Assembly (NCBI GenBank): GCA_946902985.2
Contig: OX336389.2
Location: forward strand, 788,764,979-788,828,978
Direction: 5' to 3'
DNA: 64,000 nucleotides
Source of the DNA: Meconema thalassinum
Taxonomy: Eukaryota; Arthropoda; Insecta; Orthoptera; Tettigoniidae
The notes below the pieces were generated by a model that was given only the letters and a program-made list of their open reading frames with translations, had not been told where the DNA came from and searched no databases. The position numbers and the translations under genes were made by a program. Positions 40,330-50,554 of this stretch are shown here, piece after piece (position 1 is the first letter of the stretch; each line of letters begins with the position of its first letter).

Positions 40330-41200
40330 CATGATGCAAATGGTTAGGGAAGGAAGGGAGTGTCAACCGATGATCTTGTTCAGCGAGTGGATCAGGCGAT
40401 TCGAGAAAATGGTCGTTTCACAATGTTGAGTGATTCGTTTCTTGAAATATCAAGGTCAGCTCTCTATATCATCATGAGTGAGAGACTTCAGTATTACAAA
40501 CTCTTGTGTGAGAAGCGTTCCCAAGATACTGTCCGGCTATCACAACACACAGCCTTAACATTTCTCCAGCGCTACAATAATGGAGACGATTTTTTAAACT
40601 ATATTGGCATAGGGGACAAGACATGGGTGCATTACAAAGATGAAGAAACAAAAGAGCAATCAAAATAGTGGATGCATTCTCGTTCCCCGAGTAAACCAAA
40701 GAAGTGCAAACGAACCTTCTCCATCAGAAAGTATATGGCTACTATGTTGTGGAACAAAAGGGAGTTTCGTTGGTGGAATTCATGGAACGTGGCACGACCA
40801 TCACTGCAGCCTCATACAGCATGACCCTACAATGTCTACGAAGGGCAATTCAGAACAAGCAAAGAGGAATGTTGTCATCAGGCACTGTCCACCTTTATGA
40901 CAATGCTCGCCCAGACACTGCAGCTGTGACGAAGACGCTTCTGCAGCGTAATCGATGGGAAGTGATCGCTCACATACCATACAGCCCAAACTTGGCTCTC
41001 TCTGATTTCCATCTCTTTGCTCACATGAAATGCTGACTAAGAGGACAGTATTTTGGCACAGACAATGAGCTGCAGACCAGCGTAGAGAAGTGGCTGAAAG
41101 AACAGGCTATGACTTCTATGACGAAGTTATTGGAAGGTTAGTACCACGCTACGACAAATGTGTAAGTCTGAGCAGCAACTATGTAGAGCCGTAGCTGGAA
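40330..41200 (+). pseudogene. Mariner transposase
   Basis: Pieces in order: 'VSTDDLVQRVDQAIREN' with the HTH region (40360-40668), 'GIGDKTWVHYKDEETKEQSK' (mariner catalytic domain start, the first Asp kept), then in another frame 'WMHSRSPSKPKK'. Then in the 40704-41036 frame come 'VSLVEFMERGTTITAASYSM', 'HLYDNARPDTAAV' (second Asp) and 'PYSPNLALSDFHLF', where active mariners have 'PYSPDLAPSDYHLF', so the third catalytic Asp is Asn. The tail 'LVPRYDKCVSL' ends near 41170. There is one stop, several shifts and a lost catalytic residue. Confidence 0.88.
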
Positions 41201-41209
41201 GGTGCAGCT

Positions 41210-42473
41210 CATCATCATTATCATCATGCACAGTTTCCAGCCATTGGCCAGGTCTGTTTGGAACACAAGCCTCTCCAACGTCTTCTGTCCTCCCACCACC
41301 TCTCAGCCTCCACCCTTGTCCAGTCTTCACCTCTCTTCTTCACGCTTTCTTCCACCCCCTTCAGCCACCTGTCTCTGGGTCTTCCTCTCGGTCTCTTTCC
41401 TTTCCACTTCGTCTCGTGTATCCTCCTGGGTATCCTCTTCTCCTCCATTCGTTTTACATGTCCATACCATCTAAGTCTAGATTTCTCTACACCATCCTGT
41501 AATGGTTCGTCCTTCATTAATTCTCTGGTCCATCTTTGCAGCTCCAATACTGCTTCTCAAGAACCTCATCTCACTGGCCTGTATTTTTCTCTTCTCCCTT
41601 CCTTTCATAACCCAGGTCTCCGAGGCATACGTCAGGATAGGGACATAGTACGTCCGATATATGACCTTTTTGCTATTCTGAGGGACTTCCTTGCTCCATA
41701 TCATGCTTCTCACACTCCTCCGGAATGCTTCTGCTTGTCTCCCCCACTCATTTATTTCACTATCATTTCTTCCATTATCTTGTATCAGGCTTCCCAGAAC
41801 TCTCCACTTTCTTCAGCTGTTCCCCACCAATTGTTATTCCCATTGCGGTTCTTTCCTTCTTCCTTGTTGTGATCACCATCTCACTCTTATTTATGCTAAA
41901 TTTCATCGCATATACTTGCATTATTCCTTCCCACACGTCTAACTGCTCCTGTACTTCCTCCTCCTTGTTTCCCCAAATCATCTGCAAACACCATTGCTTT
42001 CATCTTCCCTTCCGCAAATACTTGTGCCACTCGGGTCATTATGTCATCCATCACCACAATGAAAAGTATCGGTGACAGTGCACTTCCTTGTTTCAGGCCG
42101 TTTCTCTGTTCCAACCAGTCCGATCTCTCTCCTCCCACTTTCACACAGCTCACGCCTCCCTTGTACATCTCCTTTATCCTCCGTATAGTCCATTTTTCTA
42201 CTTCTCTGTCCTCCAGAGACTTCCATACTTTGTTTCTGCATACACTGCCATATTCTTTCTCAATGTCCAGGAAGGCCATCAGTAGATCTGTGTCATACTC
42301 ATAGTGCTGTTCTTGTAACTGCCTTACAGCAAATATCAAATCCACTGTGGACCTTCCTGCTCTGAAGCCACGTTGTTCTTCCCTCATCCCTCCTTCTATC
42401 CTTGTCCTAATTCTTGTTTCCAAAACTTTCTCAAACATCTTCGCACAATGACTCATCAGTGTTATTCCCCGAT
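41210..42473 (-). mobile_element. LINE-C, 5'-truncated, 10-bp TSD
   Basis: It is flanked by AGGTGCAGCT at 41200-41209 and 42474-42483. The minus-strand 3' end is an ATG/ATGATA repeat (41210-41227). The 5' end begins inside the RT. This is a classic dead-on-arrival, 5'-truncated LINE copy. Confidence 0.9.
41224..42473 (-). pseudogene. LINE-C reverse transcriptase fragment
   Basis: Starting at 42473 the frame reads 'YRGITLMSHCAKMFEKVLE', 'GFRAGRSTVDLIFAVRQL', 'MAFLDIEKEYGSV' (A-Y-D or similar in relatives), 'GLKQGSALSPILFIVVMDD' and 'MVFADDL'. The catalytic F-A-D-D is intact. After a shift it continues with the connection region (41477-41713, 'ILTYASETWVMKGREKRKIQ') and the C-terminal tail (41224-41547, 'LRWYGHVKRMEEKRIPRRI', 'RPRGRPRDRW'). 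The endonuclease and the first RT block are missing through 5' truncation. Confidence 0.88.
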
Positions 42474-42530
42474 AGGTGCAGCTAAATGTTGCAAATAAAA
42501 CATATTTGATTTTCACTGTGGTTTTCATTT

Positions 42531-42690
42531 TTTGTTCATGAAGAAAGTGTGGATTTTCAGTAGCCCAAAAGCATATATTTCGTTTGTTAACCACACCATC
42601 CAAATGAAAATGCACCTTGTTGGAAAACAAACCCTTGCCAATCCTCCATCCAGCGAGCAAAAGGTAGTCTCTGCCACTTGTGTTCATCAC
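42531..42690 (-). pseudogene. Tc1/mariner-superfamily transposase scrap
   Basis: The minus strand encodes 'SNKVHFHLDGVVNKRNICFW' and 'ATENPHFLHEQ', a segment common in insect DDE transposases just after the first catalytic Asp ('E.HFHLNG.VNKQN.R.W'). It joins the mariner 3' region at about 42530. Nothing else of its element is visible. Confidence 0.65.
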
Positions 42691-44047
42691 TGAGTTTCTA
42701 TGCAGAGATCATCTTATACCAGGCTGTTCCAGCCGAGCTGCTCGCCTGTGAGCAGCTGAGTACTCGCCGCCTTGTGTGAGTAAACCTGCAATATGCAATA
42801 CAGCTCTGCTGTAGGGGCGGCTATTACTAAGCGGCGGATACATCAAGATTGGCAGGAAGCGCATGGACTTGTACTATGACCTTCACCCATTGACGTTTTG
42901 CCTATCACTCCTAGTCCCTCTCCAACCGTGCTCCGAGCATTACCGCAGAGTACTCGCGTGTACGCATACTCAAACTCATGGATTTGGAACAGCCTGTCTT
43001 ATACGGTTACATGTGGAGGTCACTTTTAAGAATTTGTTGAATGGAGCATCTGGATATTTACAGTTGTACTGCTGCCTTTCTACATGATTTGCCGAGTCTT
43101 CTCGGTATAGCAATTCGTACCGTTTCAATAATCTCCGGCAAACAAACAGGCTTCGGTCGAGGTTGCTTTGGTTCCAATAGTCAGAAGTAGATACGCGAAG
43201 GCATAACACCTGTACAACCAATTGCTGCGATGAAATAAGTAACCATAAATATTGTGACCTCCCACTTACATAGTTACCAACCGAGTCACCAAGCAACCTT
43301 GACGGACTAGGTGGTTTCACTCTGTTTTTGGCGGTGTTGATACTCCCGGTGGTTCGCTCAGATAGAAACGGATGGAAGGAGTACAGATTTGCCAGCAGGG
43401 CACATGTGGCGGGAAGGCTTATAATTAGAGGGTTAAACCAAGAGCATCTGCTACATTGAAGGAAGGGAGCAGGGGACAAATGTAAGGTTACACATTCTTA
43501 GAAAAAACAGGTGTAATAAAATAAAATAAAATACAAGGGTACCGAAAGAGATAAAGTGTTTTGGGTAGTACCCAAAAAATAAAAAATAAAGAAAAGAAAA
43601 CAACAAATTACCATAAATGGTTCCTCCCAGAAGCAACCCAAAAAAATGGTAACGGAATTACCTCGTGGTACGAACCACGACCAAAATTACGATTGACCCC
43701 AAATGTGGCGGGTTCAAAATTCACCCAAAATAAATATACCAAACCACAAGATGAAAAAAGCGATCACAAGACGCGACAACCAATTAATGAAAATACAATA
43801 CGAGATCACCTGAACCGCATGCACGGGATCAAGGCCCAACAACAGGACTTCACGTAAGTTACCAAATTCAAATTAAATCACAACGATCAAATCCACTAAA
43901 CACCAAAGTCAACAAGTTCAAGTTAAGAAATATAATTAAATTTAATTAACCGAGAATTCACAAAGGAACCAAATAGTGTGCCGAAAAGATCGACCCCCAC
44001 GGATAGATTCCAAAAATAGAATGGCGGCAATGGACAACCGATGTTCC
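42691..44047. other. Unassigned sequence
   Basis: A 167-codon minus-strand frame (42976-43479) has no motif I recognise. 43500-43870 is A-rich, with 'ggtaccgaaagag' and a splice-donor-like 'cacgtaagtt' at 43851. It may be a decayed LTR or leader, but I cannot support a name. Confidence 0.4.
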
Positions 44048-44237
44048 ATTGTCGCAACATCATCATCATCATTGTAGCCCAACTCCAGTTTCCTGGGTGT
44101 GGTTTATGAGCATCTTCCATCTTTGATGGTCCAAATAGATCTTGGACTTCTCAATCTGTGACCAATCCATTCCTCTACTAGTTATGTTTTGCTTGACTGT
44201 ATCAAGCCATTTACTTCTAGGTACTCTTCTGGGTCAA
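44048..44237 (-). pseudogene. LINE-D 3' end fragment with (ATG)n tail
   Basis: The minus strand encodes 'RVPRSKWLDTVKQNITSRGM' and 'HQRWKMLINHTQ', a LINE C-terminal tail like those of LINE-A and LINE-C, then stops and ends in an ATG repeat at 44056-44075. About 190 bp remain. An A run of 21 or so bases (44258-44278) adjoins its upstream side. Confidence 0.7.
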
Positions 44238-44279
44238 GTTGTAACAATGACAAACAAAAAAAAAAAAAAAAAAAAGGAA

Positions 44280-44824
44280 AAAAATACACCCTTTAAATTT
44301 GAAAAATTCCAAATAAAACCAAGAAAATGGTAAAAGAAAAAAACAAAGGTACCCCGTGAACAACTCTGCATTCGAACAAGCCAGAGAAAGGCATCAACCC
44401 CAAAAAGCAAAACGGAACCAAAAGCACGACGAAAACAATGTCCCTGTCGGTACGACGCGGTCGCGAGCGCCCGTCAGATATCGGATAATGGTCGCCTTTA
44501 GCTCTGTCCAACGTCGCCACGAGAGGCTAAATTTGATAAACAATAATTCAAAATGTTGTACAGAGTGAGACACAAACTTCCCCCAAATACCCGATGTTCT
44601 CACCAAACACGAGGGAACCTGCCCGGAGAAAATCAGACAGCAATCCCCAAAGAACAAGTTTCCATATTACCGTAATTAAAATTTGAACATAAACACGTTT
44701 CCCTAGTTGCTCGAACGCAGCACAGCATATACTATACTAAAATCACTTTGTAACCGAATTTATTCAGTTACATAGACCAATCTCGGGTTTTCGCCTCGTG
44801 CGGTTAGTTTGGGGTATTTATTTC
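44280..44824. other. Unassigned sequence
   Basis: It contains 'ccaacgtcgccacgagaggc', reminiscent of a retroelement primer-site region, but no LTR pair was found. No supported gene. Confidence 0.4.
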
Positions 44825-46150
44825 ATCTGCCCAGTGTCACTACAGCTCACAAAGAACCTTGGCCTGTTCCACCACAAGTCCCCAGCCTTCACGATTTTCT
44901 GCTCGTTTCATCCAGTTTCCAACTCCAAAGGCGCGGAGGTCTTCCTTGGCTTCATCCAGCCAGCGTTTTCTTGGATGTCCAAATAACCTTCGACTTTTCG
45001 GCATACGGTGAATATGACCAAGCCAATGTGTCTTCAAAAATACAATAATCTTTATTGTGCGCACTTGCCATTCGCCATTAACTTGGGTAGGTCCATAGAT
45101 TTTCCTCAGTATCTTCCTTTCCCATCTGTTGAGGAGATCTTCACTTCGCTGTGTCATCACCCATGTCTCACATCCATAGCTCACTACCGGTGGTATGATC
45201 ACTTTATAAAAGGTTTTCTTACATCTGCATGATAATGTTCTGGGTTTCAACAGATCGGTAGTGGCAAAATAACATCTATTACCAGCATTAATTCTCTCTT
45301 TAATTTCTTCAGAGTTGCTGTTTTCATCAGTTATGAGGGACACAAGATATTTAAAATTACAAGTATGCTCAAATTTCTTTCCTTCCACTATTAGGTCTCT
45401 AGGAATTGACCTTTCTCTTTCCATCACTACATTCTTGGTCTTGAATTCATTCACATGCAGTCCTGCATCTTGTGATGCTCCTGATAGTTCCACATAAGCC
45501 TTCTCAACATACCCTCCAAGTTCTTCCAAGTACTGCCACATCATCTGCATACGCTAGATACTGAATGGGTTGATTAAATAAAGTACCAGCGGCTCTCAAA
45601 CCCTGTTGCAAAAATCTTCTCATCGTGCCTCTGTCACTGATAGTGAGGTGTCGTATCAGTTTCTCCAACACAAGGTTGAATAACACACAAGACAGTGGGT
45701 CTCCTTGTCTTAAGCCTTGGTTCACTATAAATTCCCTTGGAAGTTCCTGCTGGACCTTAACTCTTCACTTCGAGTTACTCAAAGTAATTTTCACAAGTCT
45801 GATGATCTTTCTTGGTACCCCCAGGTGTTCTAGTATTTAAAAAAGAAATACTTCTTTTCACACTATCATATGCTCTCTGATAATCAATATACAGCTGTAC
45901 AGGCATATTATACTCATAAGCCTATTCGAGTATATACTCTATGGTGAAAATTTGGTCTGTTGTCAAGCGGTTACGTGGAAATTCACACTAATAGTCTACA
46001 ATTAATTATTGATTCTGCAAAAACTTCCAGCCGTGTCGTTATACGTGTGAGGAGCTTATAGCTAATATTTAAAAGTGAGATACCACTGTAATTGTCACAC
46101 TTCAATTTCGACCCTTTCTTGTGCAGCGGACAGATCAATGCTTCATGTTT
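44825..46150 (-). pseudogene. LINE-E RT and C-terminal tail, 5'-truncated
   Basis: From high to low coordinates: 'ALICPLHKKGSKLKCDNYSG' near 46130, then a broken stretch, then 'NQGLRQGDPLSCVLFNLVLE' and 'IQYLAYADDVAVLGR' with the intact Y-A-D-D box (45504-45725). Next is 'SYGCETWVMTQRSEDLLNRW' and the tail 'WLGHIHRMPKSRR..FGHPRKRW' (44840-45550). The layout matches LINE-A, so they are probably related families. The endonuclease and RT start are absent. Several frameshifts occur. Confidence 0.82.
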
Positions 46151-46305
46151 TATGTTTGATCAATGTCATACACAACTAAGAGAATTTCATGTTAGTTTTT
46201 ATTAATGAACCTTACTGTTTGGATTTAGGGCACATGACCTTGCTCTTCTGTCGCTTAAAACCTCAATAACTGTTGTGATTTACAACTTACACTATAATAT
46301 GAAGT
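46151..46305. other. Unassigned sequence
   Basis: Gap between LINE-E and the first hAT scrap. Nothing is recognised. Confidence 0.5.
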
Positions 46306-46560
46306 CAAGGTTTCTTGAAGCATTACCAAATTGGTTTATAACTTCATCGTCAGTGATTTGTATGTCTCTGAGAACAGATAACAATGCTAGACCAATGAGT
46401 CTGTTTTCGGCAGTAGAATTTCTTTAAGTATGTTTTCAACTTACTTAAACTCTAACTCTGTTCGGCGGTAGCTACAGAGACAGGCAAAATTGCCAAAAGT
46501 TTGATAAGGATATACAAGTTAGGGGGAAAAGAACTTTTGTCACACTCTTCAAGGGCACTT
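46306..46560 (-). pseudogene. hAT dimerisation-domain fragment 1
   Basis: The minus strand encodes 'LLAILPVSVATAEQS' followed, after a small shift, by 'SKLKTYLKKF', a match to the C-terminal hAT dimerisation motif (L-P-V-S-x-A-x-x-E-R-S-F-S-K-L-K). The Arg and Phe positions are lost. No other part of the element is recognised. Confidence 0.7.
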
Positions 46561-46874
46561 ATTGCTGTTCTTGGTAGGTTCTTAAGACCGAAGGCACTGG
46601 AAAGTAATAAGAGGTTATGTTATGAGATCAGAGCAAACTGATTGTCACACTGTTTTGTACATCACGCTCCCATCGCCTCACTTTGCTATGTTGCCATATG
46701 TCGCTTAGTAGCAATAGTACATTGTAAGTATATTAGTTCTTAATGTTTTAATTCTTAAACAAATATTATGTGTGACAAAATTTCGGGGGGAAGCCCCTGG
46801 ACTGCCATCAATCTTTGTTTATAAACTCTTGAGCAAGACGCGTGTCATTGAGCCTGCCAACCATTTCCGCGTAG
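46561..46874. other. Unassigned sequence
   Basis: No recognised gene or repeat. Confidence 0.4.
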
Positions 46875-47005
46875 GTGGCTAGTCGACAGCGATGATTCCG
46901 TGTTCTGTTTAATTTGTCCCCTCGTAGATCGGAGATGGTCTCATCACCGAAAAACTTCTCTCTTCAGAACAGCTTGAAGCAGGTATGCTGAGCAGATTCA
47001 CGGTC
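46875..47005 (-). pseudogene. hAT dimerisation-domain fragment 2
   Basis: The minus strand encodes 'VNLLSIPASSCSEERSFSVM', the hAT C-terminal motif of a different subgroup (I-P-A-S-S-x-x-x-E-R-x-F-S), then 'DLRGDK' in a shifted frame. It is a short relic, separate from fragment 1. Confidence 0.65.
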
Positions 47006-47146
47006 ATCACAGTGACAAAGTACAAACTTCATAAATTTAAACGAAGTAATCAACAAAGTTTAGACAGAAACTGATGAAATGCTGGAGCTCCTCCGATTTG
47101 GTTAAATACGGCACAAGCGTAGCACCAAATGTCGAACTTCTAACGT

Positions 47147-47147
<1 letters not shown>

Positions 47148-47178
<31 letters not shown>
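47148..47178 (+). repeat. Run of 31 G
   Basis: Uninterrupted G homopolymer. The poly-Gly and poly-Pro frames over it are artefacts of the run. Confidence 0.95.
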
Positions 47179-47179
47179 C

Positions 47180-47521
47180 GGGGACGGGACACCAAGAGCC
47201 CACCGATGAGCCAGCTTGGTGTCCTAGGCGAAACCCCACACAAGACATGGCACGAACCTAGAAGAATTGCTGAGTTTTTAATTCACCGGCCGTGAAAGCC
47301 AATATACCATCTTTTCGGTCGCGTGCATCATTGCTTTTCAAACCTTGTCAGCGGAACGCAGGGCGCATGCTTAGTGTGTGCTTAAAAGGCGAGGGATGAG
47401 TCATGTTAGTTTACCTTGTTTATTTCAAAAAACAATGCGCGCGCTGTTGTTTACGGGCAGGAGTAATGATTTTGTGTGTCCCAGTACCTTACCTCAATTT
47501 TAAACCAAGACTCAGCAATAA
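47180..47521. other. Unassigned sequence
   Basis: Relatively GC-rich, no recognised gene. Confidence 0.4.
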
Positions 47522-47523
47522 TA

Positions 47524-49177
47524 CACTCACCGGCATAAAAAGCGAAACACTAGGAATTTCAGACAAAACTCAATCTTGGACCGCTTCAAACCGTGTATTA
47601 ATCAAATATTATGACATTAAAACAACATGGCAATGACTCATAAGTTAATTACCCTAAATAGCACAATAATTGATTCAAATTAATTATCATAACAATCACA
47701 ACAGTGCACAAACACGAATTTGGAAATGTTGAAACCTGGGATCCATCGTACTGTCCTCCGACGCGTTTCACTGTATGATTACGAATGATTACTTTACGAT
47801 TGAGTCCGTTTGTCCACTTGTTTGCACAACATTTCCATTGGCTCAATTACGGGCATTACCACCTCTAGCCACAGTTACAACTGTGATTCGATCAGGCATG
47901 CTCAGGATGCACTCTCTTATGTTCTCTTGTGGTATGAGCTCCAATTCTTCCTAGAGCGAAGCTCGAAGTCAGGAGAATGACTCCTAGCACGTCTCACAAG
48001 CATATCCCAGACATGCTCTAACGGGTTCAGGTTGGGACTACAAGTAGGCCACACCATGCACTCAATTCCGACTTTATTCAGATACTCACGTACACAGACG
48101 GCAGCATGTGGGCGAGCGTTGTCATGCATCAGTATAAAGTTCGCTCCAATGACAGGTGAAAAAGACACGACGTGATGTACTTAAATCTCCTTGATGTACC
48201 GGTGGGCTGTCAGACTCCCATTGTCAACGAACAGAAGTTCCGTGCGCGTATCCGTGGTAATCCCTGCCCAGACCATCACAGAGCCTCCATTGAACGGTGT
48301 CCTTGCAGAGAAGGTACAGGGTGAATAACTTCCCCAGGCCTTCTCCATACTCTCTCCCTCCCATCCGGTACCCTCAAACAGAATCAGGATCATCCGTAAA
48401 CAGCACTGAGCTCCTCTGCTCCACAGTCCAGTTTCGATGGACTTTGGCAAATTGCATCCGAGCGGCGTGGTGCTCATGTCTAAGGAGAGGTCCTGTGGTA
48501 GACCTCTTGGTCTGTAAATCCACTTCTTATAACCTCCTCCTTACTGTCCTTTCACTCATGTCCGTGCCCCGTACTTGCTGCAAGCGATTTCAGGCCTCCA
48601 CAGCTGTTTTGTATTGATCACAAAGAACTTGCATTGCATGAATGCGATCATCGCACTCGGTAGTGCTTTTCCTACGACAAGAACCGGGCCTCCTGGAGTA
48701 GATATTGTCCTCTCGGTACCTTTTAACAGTCCTGTACACGTTATAACAAGATGTACTTACAACGGTTGCCACATAGCGCATGCTGCGCCCATCCTCCACT
48801 AATGCCACTGCCCTTTGCTGCGTTTTCAGGAGAAAGATCCATTATGATCTGACTTAGGAGCGAGAATAACTACTGTAGACTAGCCGTAATTTACACAAAC
48901 ATATGCGGCACGAGAATTCACAGGAATAAATCTTTAGACAGCCGTCTGTGGTTATTCTTGTCTAAAGGCTGGACATGGTAATATTGGTGCTGTGATTGTC
49001 ACGATCGACAATGTTTATCAATTATTGCGCTGAATCTTCTCAAATGGGCTAATTAACTCATGATAGATTGCCATATCGCTGCAATGTCACAATATTCAAT
49101 TTATACCAGGTTTCAAGCGGTCCAACATTGAGTTTTGTCTGAAATTCGAAGTGTTTCGCTTTTTATGCCGGTGAGTG
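47524..49177 (-). mobile_element. Tc1-B element with long TIRs
   Basis: The left end CACTCACCGGCATAAAAAGC has an inverted match at 49158-49177. The match extends about 70 bp, through 'gaatttcagacaaaactcaa' and 'ggaccgctt'. TA flanks both ends (47522-47523 and 49178-49179). Confidence 0.92.
47900..48840 (-). pseudogene. Tc1-B DD34E transposase
   Basis: Pieces: an HTH region (48590-48808, 'MALVEDGRSMRYVATVVSTS', 'RRPGSCRRKSTT'); a catalytic part with 'FNGGSVMVWAGITTDTRTEL' (48181-48477); then, after a stop, 'NFILMHDNARPHAAV' (second Asp) and 'TCSPNLNPLEHVWDML' with the Glu 34 residues downstream (47917-48168). The first-Asp region near 48400 is damaged. Frameshifts and stops make it inactive. 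Confidence 0.87.
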
Positions 49178-49224
49178 TAGTTCGAAAATGTACCTTTTCG
49201 GATTGTCGTGGTAAGTGGACAAAG

Positions 49225-49640
49225 CTCAAAGACCGGACCAATCTTTTATCAATTGATAATTTATCTGATCAAATGGAAATATTATCATATTCCCATTCGG
49301 GAATATTCATAACCTATTTGGATTGCCAAGGTAAGGTTTATGCTTGTATGAAAGGGAGCTTGACTTCCGTAGCACATTGGCATCACTCGTGACGTCAATA
49401 CTACTTGTATTTTGTGTCCTGTGATGGCCTTCTCAGTATGTGCTAGCCATGCGTCTTGGTGAGGTGTGTCTGTACCAACTGACGAGCCCAACAGCACACT
49501 GGGGCGAAACGCTGGCATTTTATGTTTGATCTGAACGGACCAATCTTATCATATTAATTGATAATTTATCTGATCAAACGGAAATAACATCATATTCCCA
49601 TTCGGGAATATTCATAACCTATACGAATAAAGAAATTATG
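49225..49640 (+). repeat. Direct repeat pair, ~88 bp, 302 bp apart
   Basis: The block from 'ggaccaatctt' through 'ttgataatttatctgatcaa' to 'cgggaatattcataacctat' occurs at about 49233-49319 and 49535-49622. The 215 bp between holds 'gaaacgctggcattttatg' but no gene. It may be the terminal repeats of a small non-autonomous element. Confidence 0.75.
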
Positions 49641-50261
49641 ACTAAGAAGGCAAGATGGCTTTTCCCATTTAATGCCTAACGTAGTATTAAATCGTTTATA
49701 GAATACTTTCTGTTTTTTTTTTATTTTTATGGGTAGGCTACTTAAACATTTTGCCTGGCACCTACAACTTGGGGGGGAATTACCCCCTATGCTCCCCTTG
49801 ACCCCGCCCCCCTGTGTTTTACGCCCCTGCATAAAGCAAAACCTCAAAAAGTTCAAAATGAGCGAACAGATTTTGCGAGTACTTCATTTATGTCTATATA
49901 TTTATTAGTGTTATCCAATCCATTCATAAAGCATATTGTCCTTCTTAAAATAAGGAAACAAAACTCTATGTTCATTCATAACGCAACATGTTTTACGCCT
50001 TCTCTCGATCAGAATGTTTGATGTGTCTGACAGCCAATAGGAATGCTTACAAGAGCTTTCCATGATTCTTTACGTAAACATGGATTCAGAACTTGTGTAT
50101 CCTATGATTTAATGTCACATTAACGATTCAGTCATATTGCAATCTATCCACCAAATCCTTTCAAAATGCAACATGTCTAAATTGTAAAGTAAAAACAGTC
50201 AAGGAAAAATATTTTTTAATATCACATCATCCTTCCTTCACTATCAGAATGTGTATATCAT
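49641..50261. other. Unassigned sequence
   Basis: C-rich stretch 49765-49835 ('accccgcccccctgtg'), the rest AT-rich. No gene is recognised. Confidence 0.4.
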
Positions 50262-50554
50262 TTAACCTGTTAGAATGCATGTGGGTATTTTTTACCCAGG
50301 GCGTACTGAATTGTGAATAATTCTTGGTGCAATGGGTATTCTTCCTTCCACCCCTCGCTACCTTACCAATGACCTCTCCCATGCTGTCCTTATTGCTTGC
50401 TGTTGTAATGATGGTGTTGTTCAAGCTGTTGGCATGTTTGTATGCTGTCAGTCTTGGGCAATTTTGATCCAGTGCACATGCTCGCTTAAGTTAAATGTGA
50501 GATCTAATTTTCGTGTGGACTGACAGATGTTTCACAATGGACTAACTAATCAAT

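Larger units (their letters stand above)
40230..42530 (+). mobile_element. Mariner element split by LINE-C
   Basis: Mariner transposase sequence runs to 41209 and resumes at 42484 with 'aaatgttgcaaataaaacat', which continues the mariner 3' region. LINE-C lies between, flanked by the duplication AGGTGCAGCT. Outer TIRs were not identified. Confidence 0.8.

Noticed and set aside
41158..42304. Plus-strand Ser/Pro/Phe-rich frames of 65-204 codons
   Set aside because: They are antisense shadows of the LINE-C reverse transcriptase on the minus strand.
42976..43479. A 167-aa host gene on the minus strand
   Set aside because: No domain, no start context and no coding pattern to support it. The sequence lies among transposon scraps.
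43851..43870. Splice donor of a host exon ('cacgtaagtt')
   Set aside because: A single donor-like match with no acceptor or exon coding potential nearby.
47037..47295. Poly-proline / poly-glycine proteins
   Set aside because: They are produced only by the G run at 47148-47178.
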